NCBI GenBank assembly: GCA_003254885.1
Contig: QANT01007458.1
Location: forward strand, 1 to 64,000
Reading direction: 5' to 3'
Source: Purshia tridentata
Taxonomy: Eukaryota > Streptophyta > Magnoliopsida > Rosales > Rosaceae
Length of the DNA stretch: 64,000 nt
Both the position numbers and the translations under genes were made by a program. The notes below the pieces were generated by a model. It ran no database searches, was not told the origin of the DNA, and saw only the letters and a list, made by a program, of their open reading frames with translations. This document shows, piece by piece, positions 10,914-21,124 of the stretch (within the stretch, counting starts at the first letter, position 1; the number at the start of each line of letters is the position of its first letter).

Positions 10914-11713
10914 CTGCAAACATAAGGGGTGAGATACAATGCTGCAAATCATCATTGTACTCCTAAAAACTTTCAAAGGACAGAGATGGGTTTACAATCC
11001 ATAAATAGTTATGAAATAAAATAAAATTTGAAGAATAAATAAGACAGATTAAACAATGACCTTGCTGGGAAAAGCATGAGAACGTAGGAAAGCACAGCCA
11101 ATTTGTATTATTTTGGATTACAGGCCGCCATTTAATTTGTAAAAGTTCAAGGCCAAATCTTGAATAGACGTAAATAATAGCACTATCATAATGCATAAAT
11201 TAATACTAGTTCAACAATTCTCAAGACGGTTATTTGCCCTTTTTTTATTTAAAACTTTAATTACTATGTGTTTCCTCCAAAGTTCAATGTTCATGGCAAG
11301 ACTATGCCGAGAACCTCAATTTAACACTGGTAGTCCTTTAATGTGAATGCGGGCGTGCCACTACATTGCCAATCTGGCTGGTATGCAAAAAATTGTGTTG
11401 TGATTGGATTATGTAAATGATGTATTGCACCTTGAATTTCAACTTTTAACCAAATGATTGTGCGGCAAATAAGGAACAACTACCTCGCTTAAATTCTTCT
11501 TATGCTTGAGCATTAAGGACTTTATATGCTCGGCCTGATTATAACAGTGTGTTCGAAATTAGGGATGCGATGGATGGGTGCTTTAGTAATTAGATGCAAA
11601 GAAAAACTATGAACTCGAATGTAAAATATGTGAATAAACTGAATTTATTGAAACCAAGTTAAAATTGTCATCCTAACAGTAAACCTCATCTCAGAGCATA
11701 AAACTAAAGATCA
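10914..11713. other. Intergenic, no gene recognised
   Basis: No coding signature. It separates the CTF7 fragment from the second copy of the dispersed duplicate segment. Confidence 0.4.
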
Positions 11714-12062
11714 GTTACTCTTACTGATCCTTGTGGCTAGCCTTTTTGATCTACCTACCCACATGATCACTGCTCTTTCCCTTCATTTTTATCTTTTCCA
11801 AAAGGTTAATTGCACAACCATTTTCCTCATTACTTTGCTGGAGCTTCAAATTGTTAATTAAGTGGAAAGTTGCTCGCCACTGTACTTTTTCTTTAACTTG
11901 AAAAGTCAACCTACTTTGAGTAGCTTCATCTTTTGGGTACCAAATGAGCAAAACAATCTCCATATTAATTTAGAGATTATCAAGAATCGTGATGATTGGG
12001 TGATTAGCCATTTACTTCCTTATATATAGAAGGTTGTACGGAACCTCTATCAACATTATCCC
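11714..12062. repeat. Dispersed duplicate segment, copy 2
   Basis: Direct-orientation match of 9838-10365, without the ~194-bp insertion. It ends at 'caacattatccca', the same point where copy 1 ends (~10365). Confidence 0.75.
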
Positions 12063-12063
12063 A

Positions 12064-12370
12064 AGGAAAATGCTATCCACCTTTTCCATTCACCTTATTC
12101 ACCAACATTTCCTTTAGTATTCTCATTTCATAATGTAAATTCATGATCACAACTATTCATTTTTTAGATCTAACTATGAAGATTATTTCTGCAAAATTCA
12201 ACCAAATTGAAAATTGTATGGTTTTGTAATTGTGATCAAATAAACAGACAGCTTTAATAATAATTTGATTCACAGTTAATTTATTTGTAACAATTACATC
12301 ATCAAACAAGTTTCGATTCAGTTGATTTTTCATAGACATGAGCAAAAGCTTAAGATAATATATAATCTTT
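12064..12370. repeat. MITE-like repeat remnant
   Basis: Begins aaaatgctatccacctt and resembles 17132-17335 (aaaatgctaactacctt, then ttcattttttga..., aaccaattga-like and ttgtaacaatta-like blocks). Two diverged members of one small repeat family. Paired inverted ends were not found. Confidence 0.4.
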
Positions 12371-13281
12371 TTAGGCTTAATTGCAATTACATGCCTCAAC
12401 TTTGAGTCCATTTACCTTTAGGTACCTCATCTTCAAAAACTAGTGCTAAGGTACCCTAACTACGAATAAGGTAGTTTTTCATCTATTAGAACGTTAACTG
12501 TTGACGTGGCATGCTGGATGTGCACCCCATGTTACCTCTTTTTTTAATTTTTGATTTTTTTATATCTTCCTATTTTGTAAACTTTGAAAATTAATTAAAA
12601 ATAGCTTCAGATTCAAAAAATATACAAAAAATTCTTACGAACTCATCTTGACTATTGCTAATTTACTATAAGTTAATTCGCCAATTTTTGCTTCGAGAGT
12701 TTCCAGAAAATTTGGGAAGTCCAAATTATTTGACAACACTTATAGAAAAAAGCTCCGAACTTAGAAAAATCCTACGAACTTGCCTTGACTAGTACTAATT
12801 TATTATAAGGTCAAATGATCAATTTACCCTCTGAGAGTTTTTAGAAAATTTGGGAAGTCCAAATTTATTTTTAGAATTTATTTTCCTCTATGACCGAGAG
12901 GTGTTTTTGTAAGCAAGTGTTTACAAGAAAGGTAGTGTTAGTGTTTAGAGGACTAATGATGTAGACCTCATATTTTTTGGAGTTCAAGAGAGTATCCTAT
13001 GAATTTCTAAAGAGGCTAGAGTATTTAATTTTCTAGAAATAAATTTGGATTTCCAAAATTTTCTGAAACACTCAGAGGGAATTTGGTAATTTGACCCCAT
13101 ATTAAATTAGTACTACTCAAGACGCATTTGTAGGAATTTTGCATGTATTTTTTTGAGTCCCTAGCTATTTTTAATTAAAATGTAGAAAAAATTTCCCTCT
13201 TGAGTGTTTCCAGAAAATGTGATAGAAATAAATTTGGACTTCCCAAATGTTTTAGAAACTCTCATAGAGCAATTTGATAAT

Positions 13282-14065
13282 AGGTTAATTGACTTTAAAT
13301 ACCAAATTTCAATAATTTTTTAGTTTAGGTACCAAAATTTAATAACATTTTAGATTAGGTACTAGTTGAAAAGTCAAACATAATAATATAGTAAAAGGCA
13401 CTATAATTCACAAATATTACATCACATGCCACTACAATAATATATATATATATATATATTACATCCATACTATTACATTAATTTATACTATATTGTATTA
13501 AAACTAAAAATAATAATCCAATCACATCTTAACTGTGACTGTCTACAATTTAGTTGTGATTGTCTTGATAAGTTGAAAAAGACAACTCCCACCACTATAC
13601 TAAGTATTATTTTGAATAAAAGTATTGATTTGACCTCTATTTATACTATATTGTAATACAATTTCTCTTAAAAAAAATTTCAATTCAGTCACAACCTAAT
13701 TGTGATTGTATCACATTTTAGCTGTGACTGTCATTCAGTCACAACTGAATTTGAAGTTGAGTGTCGTACAGTCACAACTAAAACTAAAGTTGAGACTATA
13801 TTAACTAATTTATAAGACAATAAAAAAGTATCAAGGACAATTTTATCAAAACTTTATAAATTTTATCTAAGACCCATCATATGTGGGCCAAAGGACAATA
13901 GAAGGGCAAATTTGTCAAACAAATAAAGCCCAAAACAAATGAGTTGTAAATTTGTGACCTATTCTAAAAATCAAGTTCATTAGTTAGTAGCCAAACCTAA
14001 AAATTATAAGCAAAACTGATTTTGTAAAAAAGTATTGAAACTTAGTATTTAATCTTAAATTTCTA
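13282..14065. mobile_element. Mutator-like non-autonomous element, 784 bp (copy C)
   Basis: Sister of copy B (6850-7636) over its whole length, same ends (AGGTTAATTGACTTT...TAAATTTCTA). Flanked by a perfect 9-bp duplication tttgataat (13273-13281 and 14066-14074) that differs from copy B's, which proves independent insertions. The empty site can be read from neighbouring internal repeats of the host element (e.g. near 14417: gagcaaattggtaatttgat). Confidence 0.9.
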
Positions 14066-14836
14066 TTTGATAATTTGTTATTATAGTAAATTGGTACTAA
14101 TGCAGACTAGTCCTTAGGAATTTTCTGTGTATTTTTTCAAGTGCGGAGTTATTTTTAACTAAAATACAACAATAGTTTCCTTTAAGGATTTTCAAAAAAT
14201 TTGGACTTCCCAATTTTCTAAAAACTCTCAAAGGACAAATTGGTAATTTGATCTTATAGTAAATTGGTACTAGTCAAGACTAGTCCTTAAGAATTTTCCA
14301 TGTATTTTTCTGAGTTTGGAATGATTTTTGATTAAAATACAAAAAAAAAAAATTTCTCTTTGAGTGTTTTCGAAAAATTTGGACATCCCAAATTTTTTGG
14401 AAACTCTCAAAGAGCAAATTGGTAATTTGATATTATAGTAAATTAGTACTAGTCAAGACAAGTTTGTAAGAATTTTTCGTGTATTTTTCTGAGTCTGAAA
14501 CTATTTTAATCAAAATACAAAAAAAAAAAAATTTTTGAGTGTTTTTAGAAAATTTGGACTCCCCAATTTTCTGGAAACTCTGAAAAGGTAAATTAGTAAT
14601 TTGACCTTATAGTAAATTTGTAATAATCACTGAGTCCGGAGCTATTTTCAATTAACTTTCAAAGTTTGTAAAAATAGAAAAATAAAGAAATTAAAAAATT
14701 TAAAAAAAGAGGTAAAGGCCTGGTAGACAAAAAACTAACAAAGGTACCTTAATACTTTTTGTTCGTAGTTAAGGTACCTTATCGCTAGTTTTTTAGGATG
14801 AAATATTTAAGGGTAAATGAACCCAAAGTTAGGCCT

Positions 14837-15871
14837 CACCAAAAAGCCCAAGGCCCGAAGCCCGCCCGACCGATTAGGCCCGAAGCCCGATTAGGCCCGG
14901 ACATTGGGCCGGGCCGGCCCGGCCCGAAATTCTCTTGGGCGGGCCTTGGGCCATCCCCTTGAAGCCCAAAGCCCGCCCGAAGCCCGGCCCGCTTAGGCCC
15001 GCCCAAAGCCCGGCCTAAAGTCCGAAAAATAGCCCGAATTTGGCCCAAATTTGAATTTCTATAACAATTTATTNTTTTTTCCCTTTCCTTCATCACGTGC
15101 CTTTGTCTTATTCTTCTTCTTTTTTTTTCTTTTTTTTTTCCTTTTTTTTCTCTTTTCTTCCTTCCTATTCGGCACATTGGCTCCACTCCACCTGCTTCAC
15201 TTTTTGTTTTTTTCTTTCTTTTTCCCCTTTTTCCCTTTCCTTCTTTCTTCCCTCTTTCCTTTCCCTTCCTTTCTCTTTGCAGTGCTCCAGGCTTCCCCCG
15301 CACGCAGGCAGAGGCTGCCTCTCTCAATGTTTTTTCTTTTTCTTCCTTTCTTCCCCAGACCCCCCTCTGGTTCTCTCCATTTTTTTTCTTCTTCTTCCTT
15401 TCTTCCCCAGATCCACTCTGCTTCTCTCCTTTTTTTTCTTTTTCTTCCTTTCTTCCCCAGATCCCCTCTGTTTCTCTCCTTTTTTTTCTTTTTCTTCTTT
15501 TCTTCCCCAGATCCCCTCTGCTTCTCTCCTTTTTTTTTTCTTTTTCTTTTTCTTCCTTTCTTCCCCAGATCCCCCTCTCCCGAGGCTGCCTCTCTCCATT
15601 TTTTTTCTTTGTCTGCCAAATTTCGGTGATATTTCGCCAAAATTTCGGATTATTGCTTTGGTTACCTGTTCGGGCTTAGCCCGGCCCGGCCCACTAAGCC
15701 CGCAAAGCCCGAGCCCGAATGGTGGGCTTCGGACCTATGTATGAAAGCCCAGGCCCAGCCCGGCCCGGCTCGAAAGCCCTAACAGGCTTCTTGATTCAAG
15801 CCCGAACCCGGCCCGAGCCCAAATAATTAGGGCCGGGCCAGCCCGGCCCGGCCCATTGCCGACCCCTACTT
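14837..15871. mobile_element. hAT-like non-autonomous element, GC-rich ends (copy 2)
   Basis: Flanked by a perfect 8-bp duplication ttaggcct (14829-14836 and 15872-15879), the hAT size. Removing the element restores a sequence that matches the opposite arm of the host foldback element, which supports the boundaries independently. The left end is CACCAAAAAGCCC, the right end ...GCCGACCCCTACTT; the ends match copy 1 (5850-7779). Terminal inverted repeats are poor, so superfamily is inferred from the 8-bp duplication and the TAGGGGTCGGCAA motif. The interior is a pyrimidine-rich tract with a minisatellite and one N (15074). Long open frames here on both strands are low-complexity artefacts. Confidence 0.72.
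15327..15605. repeat. ~50-bp pyrimidine minisatellite, five units
   Basis: The marker cttccccaga recurs with CAG ending near 15358, 15410, 15460, 15510 and 15568, so units are 50-58 bp. Each has a T/C tract, CTTCCCCAGAYCC, then CTCTG and TTCTCTCC. It looks like repeated splice-acceptor text (polypyrimidine tract + CAG). Confidence 0.9.
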
Positions 15872-15888
15872 TTAGGCCTGCAAGAAAT

Positions 15889-16317
15889 TAGGGAGGGCAA
15901 TAAAGGATAACCGATACCTGTACTGAATGGGGTGGGTACTGGGAGAAAATTTGAATATTTTTTAAAATACCCGATTGGGTACGGAGCTAGAATAGTATTG
16001 CAATTCCAATCCCTATTTTTGTAATGCAAAAATATATAATAATAATAAGGTATTATTTTGGATTTATACATTTAAGTCATATATTTGAGATTTGGACTAT
16101 TTTGTTTGTCAAATATGAATTTTTTATTTTTATTTATTGGTTAAAAATATTTTTAAATTTAAAAAAAATTTAATTAATAGGACAGATTTGAGAATTGGAT
16201 ATAGAAATGAGGAATACCCGAATTCAAAAATTCGGGAATTGAGTAGGATATAAGGGGCAAAAACAAATTCGAATATGGATATAGAGGTAGAATATATATA
16301 CCCATCCGCCACCCCCA
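15889..16317. mobile_element. hAT-like MITE, ~429 bp
   Basis: The left end TAGGGAGGGCAATAAAGGAT pairs imperfectly with the reverse complement of the right end, TGGGGGTGGCGGATGGGTAT, and the two halves share 'atacccgattggg'/'acccgaattc' type text. The flanks share only tgcaa (15879-15883 and 16319-16323), a decayed target duplication. Inserted in the right end of the foldback element. Confidence 0.6.
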
Positions 16318-16335
16318 TTGCAATGTTTTGATGCC

Positions 16336-16514
16336 TAACAACTCAAAAGGCCCTTTTAGCAAATAATGTCCAATAACCCCAAGTTAAACCAACACTATAT
16401 ATAGAGCATTGTCCCCAAATACAAGTGCAAAGGAAGAAAGCCAAGATATTATATTGTCTCCAACCCAAAACCAACGTCAAACAAAACCCGAAAACACAAC
16501 AACCCAGCACGAAA
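16336..16514 (+). promoter_or_regulatory. Short residual promoter of PYL copy 1
   Basis: taacaactcaaa at 16336-16347 is shared with PYL copy 2's upstream region (18911-18922) and marks where PYL-locus DNA resumes after the transposon stack. A TATA box (actatatataga) lies near 16394-16405, ~110 bp before the ATG. The conserved CAAGTCCCAAGACA block found upstream of the other three copies is absent. Confidence 0.55.
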
Positions 16515-17009
16515 ATGGACAGCTACCACAAGCATGCCCTGTTACCAAATCAGTGTGGCTCGAGCCTGGTCCAAACCATAGACGCACCAGTGCCTCTGGT
16601 GTGGTCCATCATTCGCCAATTCGACAACCCTCAAGCCTACAAGCAGTTCATAAAGAGCTGCACCATGCGTGCAGGGGATGGAGGCATAGGAAGCATTCGT
16701 GAAGTTATGGTCAACTCTGGGCTGCCTGCTAAAACCAGCATGGAGAGGCTTGACAAGCTCGACGACGACATGCATGTCATGGATTTCAGCGTTGTTGGTG
16801 GAGATCACAGGCTTGCAAATTACAGTTCTACCACTTCTGTTGTACCACTAGGTAGTAGTAAGACTGTCGTGACTCAGTCATATGTGGTGGATATTCCTGC
16901 TGGGAGTAGTAAGGAGGACACTTGTTTGTTTGCTGATACTATCATCGGCTGCAACCTTAAGTCATTGGCTAGGGTTACGGAAAAGATGTCTGCAAAATAT
17001 TTAGCTTAA
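16515..17009 (+). CDS. Abscisic acid receptor, PYL11/12/13-like (copy 1)
   Basis: Soluble START/Bet v1-fold ABA receptor of 164 residues, intronless. Seen: ligand-pocket Lys in AYKQF (K43, PYR1 K59 equivalent), gate SGLPA (68-72), latch GGDHRL (95-100), NYSS (102-105), and the C-terminal helix ([12 protein letters not shown]). Family knowledge: ABA binding closes gate and latch so the receptor inhibits clade-A PP2C phosphatases and frees SnRK2 kinases. I start at MDSYHKH, because the upstream ATG used by copies 2 and 3 (ATGAAAATG) reads ACGAAAATG here. The loop after the latch is short (SVVPLGSSK) compared with the acidic loop in the others. All key ABA-contact motifs look intact. Short length and the [18 protein letters not shown] wording place it with Arabidopsis PYL11-13. 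Confidence 0.92.
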   Translation: MDSYHKHALLPNQCGSSLVQTIDAPVPLVWSIIRQFDNPQAYKQFIKSCTMRAGDGGIGSIREVMVNSGLPAKTSMERLDKLDDDMHVMDFSVVGGDHRLANYSSTTSVVPLGSSKTVVTQSYVVDIPAGSSKEDTCLFADTIIGCNLKSLARVTEKMSAKYLA

Positions 17010-18833
17010 CTGGTAATTAAGCTTAGTTATATATTATGGGTTTTATTTCAGAGAATCCGCAATTAGGATTTGGATTCTCTGCTTTTTAATTGGTTTTGTT
17101 GTTGTCACAAATGTGTAAAGTAGAGAGAAGAAAAATGCTAACTACCTTCTTTTTTCTATTTTTTTCTTATATCTTATCTTTTTTTTTTCTCTTAATTTAC
17201 AACGTAATTTTATGATTGGGATCATTCATTTTTTGAATTACTATGTAAAAATTATCTTTATAAAAATCAACTAAATAAAAAATCATTTAATCATCAAGCT
17301 GTTATTAAATAAATAAATAATTTTTTATAACAATTGAATATTTCACCCTCTATTTTGTTTATTTTGGTCTAGAATCACTTGCTTAATTGCAATCTAATTC
17401 TCTATTATTTATGTTGGAAGCTGATGTTCTAGGTTTGAGAAGGGTAACCCATGTAAATCTTAATTTGATTTTCTTTTAGCTACGACCGCTATTAACAAAA
17501 ATAAAAATAATATTATGATGGTCATTTGTTAGATTTCAACGTATCTCTCATTCTCTCCTTTGTGAGATTTCGTTTTCTAGTCTTTTTTTGGCCGATGATA
17601 TCTTTTTCTGGTCTGAATATGCATNCTTCTCTAGTTTATTCTAGAGAATTCTCAAATGGGCTGGTGTTGATATATTTAACATATGCATATATAACAAGCC
17701 CAAAGGCAAAGGCGGGTACAAGTCCAGGAAACAAAAAAAACGTTTAACAATTGCACCGCGCGTAAAAGGAGTTGAGGCGGCCAAGTAAAATATGCAATAG
17801 ATATGAATCATATGATTGTTGAAGCCAAGAATAATTTGTCCTTTTCAAAACTGGGACTGTTATCCACATTACATGCAACAACAGTCTGGAGTTGCATCAA
17901 AATTCCTCCTAAACCATATCAACTTGGAGGATCACTAAAAAGGCTGAGTAAAAGCCAATTTGTTTTTTGTTTTTTTAAAGAGTAAAAGGCATTATTTTAA
18001 TAAATAACTTTCAGATAAGGTTGAAATTTTGAGGAGGCCCGCTTGTCCCTCTAGAATTCTTGTTGATCTAGATCTACAACAATTGTATTTGTTTTAATTA
18101 GTGCAAATATATCCATTAATTATAGCAGGTATTTCAGATTCGTCTACGAACATTATTTTTTTAAAAATTCTTCTTCTTCTTCAACCCAAATCTCTCACCC
18201 TAAAGAACACAAAATTCCACTATAGTCTATAACAACAAAAAGCAATTAAGAATACAAAATCTCATTCTATCAAACTCAAATCTACAAATTCCCATATTTT
18301 CAAATACCAACTGTATCAAACCCATATCTTCACAACCCCACCCCACCCCACCCTACACCATTTTTATTCTTCTTCAATTTCTCACAATTGCCACTTATGA
18401 CCATTTTTTAATGACCCAATGTATGCAGCTCTTATCGTCTGATTGAGTTTGGAGTGAAGGAGATCAAGATGCCCATGTGGCATTTAATGATTTGTTTAAA
18501 GGAAATTCTAACAGATGTATTAATTTGTGAGTTTTCATTAGTTAATAGATGAATTTGAAGAAAAAAAAATTGTTCATGGACTAATTTGAAATATCTGTAC
18601 TTGAACCTTTATTTTTTCTTAAATACATTAATTAAAAGTTGAACGATATTTAAAAATTTAAATTTAAATTTAAATTTCAAATGATAGTGTCTATTTAAAA
18701 CATACTGTTTATACTTGGTCAAAAAAAAAAAATAGTGTATATAACTTGTACAAAAAGTTGACGAACACAAAGATTTTTTTTTGCCACGGACCTGCACAAA
18801 GAATAACTTAGCCGCGAAGGCAACAAATGAACT
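17010..18833. other. Intergenic between PYL copies 1 and 2
   Basis: Contains a MITE-like remnant (~17132-17335, related to 12064-12370) and one N (17625). Blocks at 17690-17711 (aacaagcccaaagg) and 17997-18040 (gataaggttgaaattttgag) recur at 19820-19840 and 20022-20068, so the tandem duplication that copied the PYL genes included this spacer. No other gene seen. Confidence 0.6.
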
Positions 18834-19055
18834 CAAGTCCCAAGACATACTTAAAGCCTGGCACAAGAAGCCAAATTTTCCTTGATCTTGATGAAATATA
18901 TATAACAAGTTAACAACTCAAAGCCTCAAAATTATGTCGTTTTCGAAACTTATCAAACCAACAATGTCCCTATTTAATCAACAGTAGCGCACTGAATTAC
19001 AACTGCAAAGAAAGAGTTGTCACCTCTAAAACCCCAATTACAAACACAACCCATC
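18834..19055 (+). promoter_or_regulatory. Upstream region of PYL copy 2 with conserved block
   Basis: caagtcccaagacata (18834-18849) followed by aagcctggcacaagaagcca is repeated upstream of copy 3 (20192 on), and the first part upstream of copy 4 in the same gene-relative orientation (23333-23350). A TATA-like tatttaat lies near 18970. Conserved placement suggests a shared cis-element; no factor can be named. Confidence 0.55.
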
Positions 19056-19568
19056 ATGAAAATGGACAGCTACCACAAGCATGCCCTGTTACCAAACCAG
19101 TGTGGCTCGAGCCTGGTCCAAACCATAGACGCACCACTCCCTCTGGTGTGGTTCATCCTTCGCCAATTCGACAACCCTCAAGCTTACAAGCGGTTCATAA
19201 AGAGCTGCACCATGCGTGCAGGGAATGGAGGCATAGGAAGCATTCGTGAAGTGATGGTCAGCTCTGGGTTGCCTGCTAAGACCAGCATGGAGAGGCTTGA
19301 CAAGCTCGAGGCCGACATGCATGTCATGGATTTCAGCATTGTGGGTGGAGAACACAGACTTGCAAATTACAGTTCAACTACAACAGTGCACAAAGAAGAA
19401 GAAAAAGAGAATGAAGATAAAGGTAGAAAGTGTAGTACTGTTGTGACTCAGTCATATGTAGTGGATGTTCCTGCTGGAAGTAGTAAGGAGGACACCTGTT
19501 TGTTTGCTAATACTATCATAGCTTGCAACCTTAAGTCATTGGCTAAAATTACAGAAAGTATGGCGTAA
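19056..19568 (+). CDS. Abscisic acid receptor, PYL11/12/13-like (copy 2)
   Basis: Intronless PYL of 170 residues starting MKMDSYHKH. Pocket Lys in AYKRF (K45), gate SGLPA (70-74), latch GGEHRL (97-102) and NYSS are intact. It has a charged lysine/glutamate loop after the latch ([14 protein letters not shown]), longer than in copy 1. Trp-Ser of LVWSI is changed to LVWFI (W32-F33). Very similar to copies 1 and 3 in both coding and flanking DNA, so it is a recent tandem duplicate. An open frame exists upstream of the ATG, but MKMDSY is preferred because copy 3 starts the same way. Confidence 0.92.
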   Translation: MKMDSYHKHALLPNQCGSSLVQTIDAPLPLVWFILRQFDNPQAYKRFIKSCTMRAGNGGIGSIREVMVSSGLPAKTSMERLDKLEADMHVMDFSIVGGEHRLANYSSTTTVHKEEEKENEDKGRKCSTVVTQSYVVDVPAGSSKEDTCLFANTIIACNLKSLAKITESMA

Positions 19569-20191
19569 TTTGTGAGCTTAATTATTAAGGGTGCGTTTTA
19601 ATTTATTTGTGCTTGTTTTTGTTTTTGACTTGTTGCTTGCTGTATATTGTATTGCTGTTGACTTCTGCTGTAATAAATATATGTAATTACAGCTACTGTA
19701 TGCGAAGGAACTTCATGTACTATTTCTACTGTACGCTTCTTTGTTTGCTGGTATAGAGTCTAAAGGTTGTCCATTAAATGATCCGGCCTGTGAATCTCCA
19801 CATTTTTTTTTTATATATTTAACAAGCCCAAAGTTAAGGTTAGGCCCAAACTCAGTAAAAGCCCAATAAACAAGAAAAACACAAACCCTCTGACCTCATC
19901 CTTTTTCAATGAAGACAAGTACATGTATTCAGGACTGTCATCCACGATCCATGGGGTCCATAACAATGCCTACTACAAAATATCAACATGAATCATTAAA
20001 AAGTATGAGATAAATACAGCTTGATAAATAAATGCTTTCCGATAAGGTTGAAATTTTTGAGAAGGCTTCACGCATTAAAACTCTTATTCATCTACAAAAT
20101 TGTATCAGGTACAGATCCGAGCTAATTTTGATTATATTTTGTATTCATAAATACAACTATACAACTTGACCACGAAGTTAAAAAATGAATT
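19569..20191. other. Intergenic between PYL copies 2 and 3
   Basis: Spacer that repeats parts of the copy 1-2 spacer (see 17010-18833). No gene seen. Confidence 0.5.
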
Positions 20192-20605
20192 CAAGTCCCA
20201 AGACAAATAAAGCCTGGCACAAGAAGCCAAAGTTTCTTTATTGAACGATTTTTGGGGCTTCTTAAGGTTATTCCACTTTTTTAAATTACAATTTTAATAA
20301 TATATAATTGAAATCATTCACATTTTATTATATATCAATTATACAAAAATCAACTTTGAGTGACCCAAAAATTGTTCAATTTTGATGAATAACAACTTCT
20401 TTTTTTGGGTTGGGAGACTGAGATGAATAACAACGTACTCGATTACTCTCAGCCTCAAGGTTTTGTCGTTTGGCAAATCAACAGTGCCGTATTTAACCGG
20501 CAGTAATATTGTACCCAATTACAAATCAAAAGAAAGAGTACTTAAACCCTAAAACCCCATATATTACATTATGCAACCCAAAACCAACCTCAAACACAAC
20601 CCAAC
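20192..20605 (+). promoter_or_regulatory. Upstream region of PYL copy 3 with conserved block
   Basis: caagtcccaagaca (20192-20205) and aagcctggcacaagaagcca follow as in copy 2. Nearer the gene, 'cagcctcaaggttttgtcgttt' and 'gtatttaac' (TATA-like, ~20490) also match copy 2. An insertion of ~190 bp between the block and the gene makes this promoter longer than copy 2's. Confidence 0.55.
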
Positions 20606-21124
20606 ATGAAAATGGAAAGCTACCATAAGCACACTCTCTTACCAAACCAGTGTGGCTCAAGCCTAGTCCAAGTCATATACGCACCACTTCCTCTGGTGTG
20701 GTCCATCATTCGGCAATTCGACAACCCTCAAGCCTACAAGCAGTTCATAACGAGCTGCACCATGCGTGCAGGAAATGGAGGCATAGGAAGCATTCGTGAA
20801 GTGATGGTCAGCTCTGGCTTGCCTGCAAGGACCAGCTTGGAGAGGCTTGACAAGCTCGACGACGTCATGCATGTCATGGATTTTAGCATTGTGGGTGGGG
20901 AGCACAAGCTTGTGAATTACAGTTCAACTACCACAGTGCACATAGAAGAAGAAGAGAACAATAGAAAGAGTAGTACTGTTGTGATTCAGTCATATGTTGT
21001 GGATATTCCTGCTGGGAGTAGTAAGGAGGACACTTGTTTGTTTGCTAATACTATCATCGGCTGCAACCTTAAGTCATTGGCTAGGGTTACTGAAAAGATG
21101 GCTACTAATCTTAATCTTCACTAA
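20606..21124 (+). CDS. Abscisic acid receptor, PYL11/12/13-like (copy 3, HKL latch)
   Basis: Intronless PYL of 172 residues starting MKMESYHKH. Pocket Lys (K45 in AYKQF) and gate SGLPA (70-74) are intact. The latch, almost invariably HRL in PYR/PYL proteins, reads GGEHKL here (K101 in place of Arg), a conservative change. Also DAPLPLVW reads YAPLPLVW at residue 25. The charged loop [12 protein letters not shown] follows. The frame is otherwise whole, the start agrees with copy 2, and the C-terminal helix is complete, so it is probably functional; altered phosphatase contact is possible but is inference. Confidence 0.92.
   Translation: MKMESYHKHTLLPNQCGSSLVQVIYAPLPLVWSIIRQFDNPQAYKQFITSCTMRAGNGGIGSIREVMVSSGLPARTSLERLDKLDDVMHVMDFSIVGGEHKLVNYSSTTTVHIEEEENNRKSSTVVIQSYVVDIPAGSSKEDTCLFANTIIGCNLKSLARVTEKMATNLNLH

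Larger units (their letters stand above)
12374..16335. mobile_element. Long-armed foldback element carrying three nested insertions
   Basis: The left arm from 12374 (GGCTTAATTGCAATTACATG...) is inverted in the right arm. Examples: 'actagtgctaaggtacc' and 'taactacgaa' on the left against the 14730-14810 region, and 'aaaatttgggaagtccaaa' against 'tttggacttcccaaatttt'. Arms extend ~400 bp. Removing the hAT-like (14837-15871) and MITE (15889-16317) insertions gives a right end, ttaggcctgcaatgttttgatgcctaa, in pieces, which pairs with the left end. A Mutator-like copy sits at 13282-14065. A TA lies next to each proposed end. No transposase seen. Confidence 0.65.

Noticed and set aside
11040-11110. 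Second CTF7 exon upstream of the fragment
   Set aside because: A minus-strand reading CAFLRSHAFPSKVIV looked protein-like but does not fit the CTF7 sequence expected before VYLFI.
15051-15744. Long open frames on both strands (Phe/Ser-rich and Lys/Glu-rich)
   Set aside because: They come from the pyrimidine tract and minisatellite inside a transposon; low complexity and no family match.
12371-16338. TA or TTA target duplication for the large foldback element
   Set aside because: Only two bases agree at the ends and the arms have decayed, so superfamily cannot be assigned.
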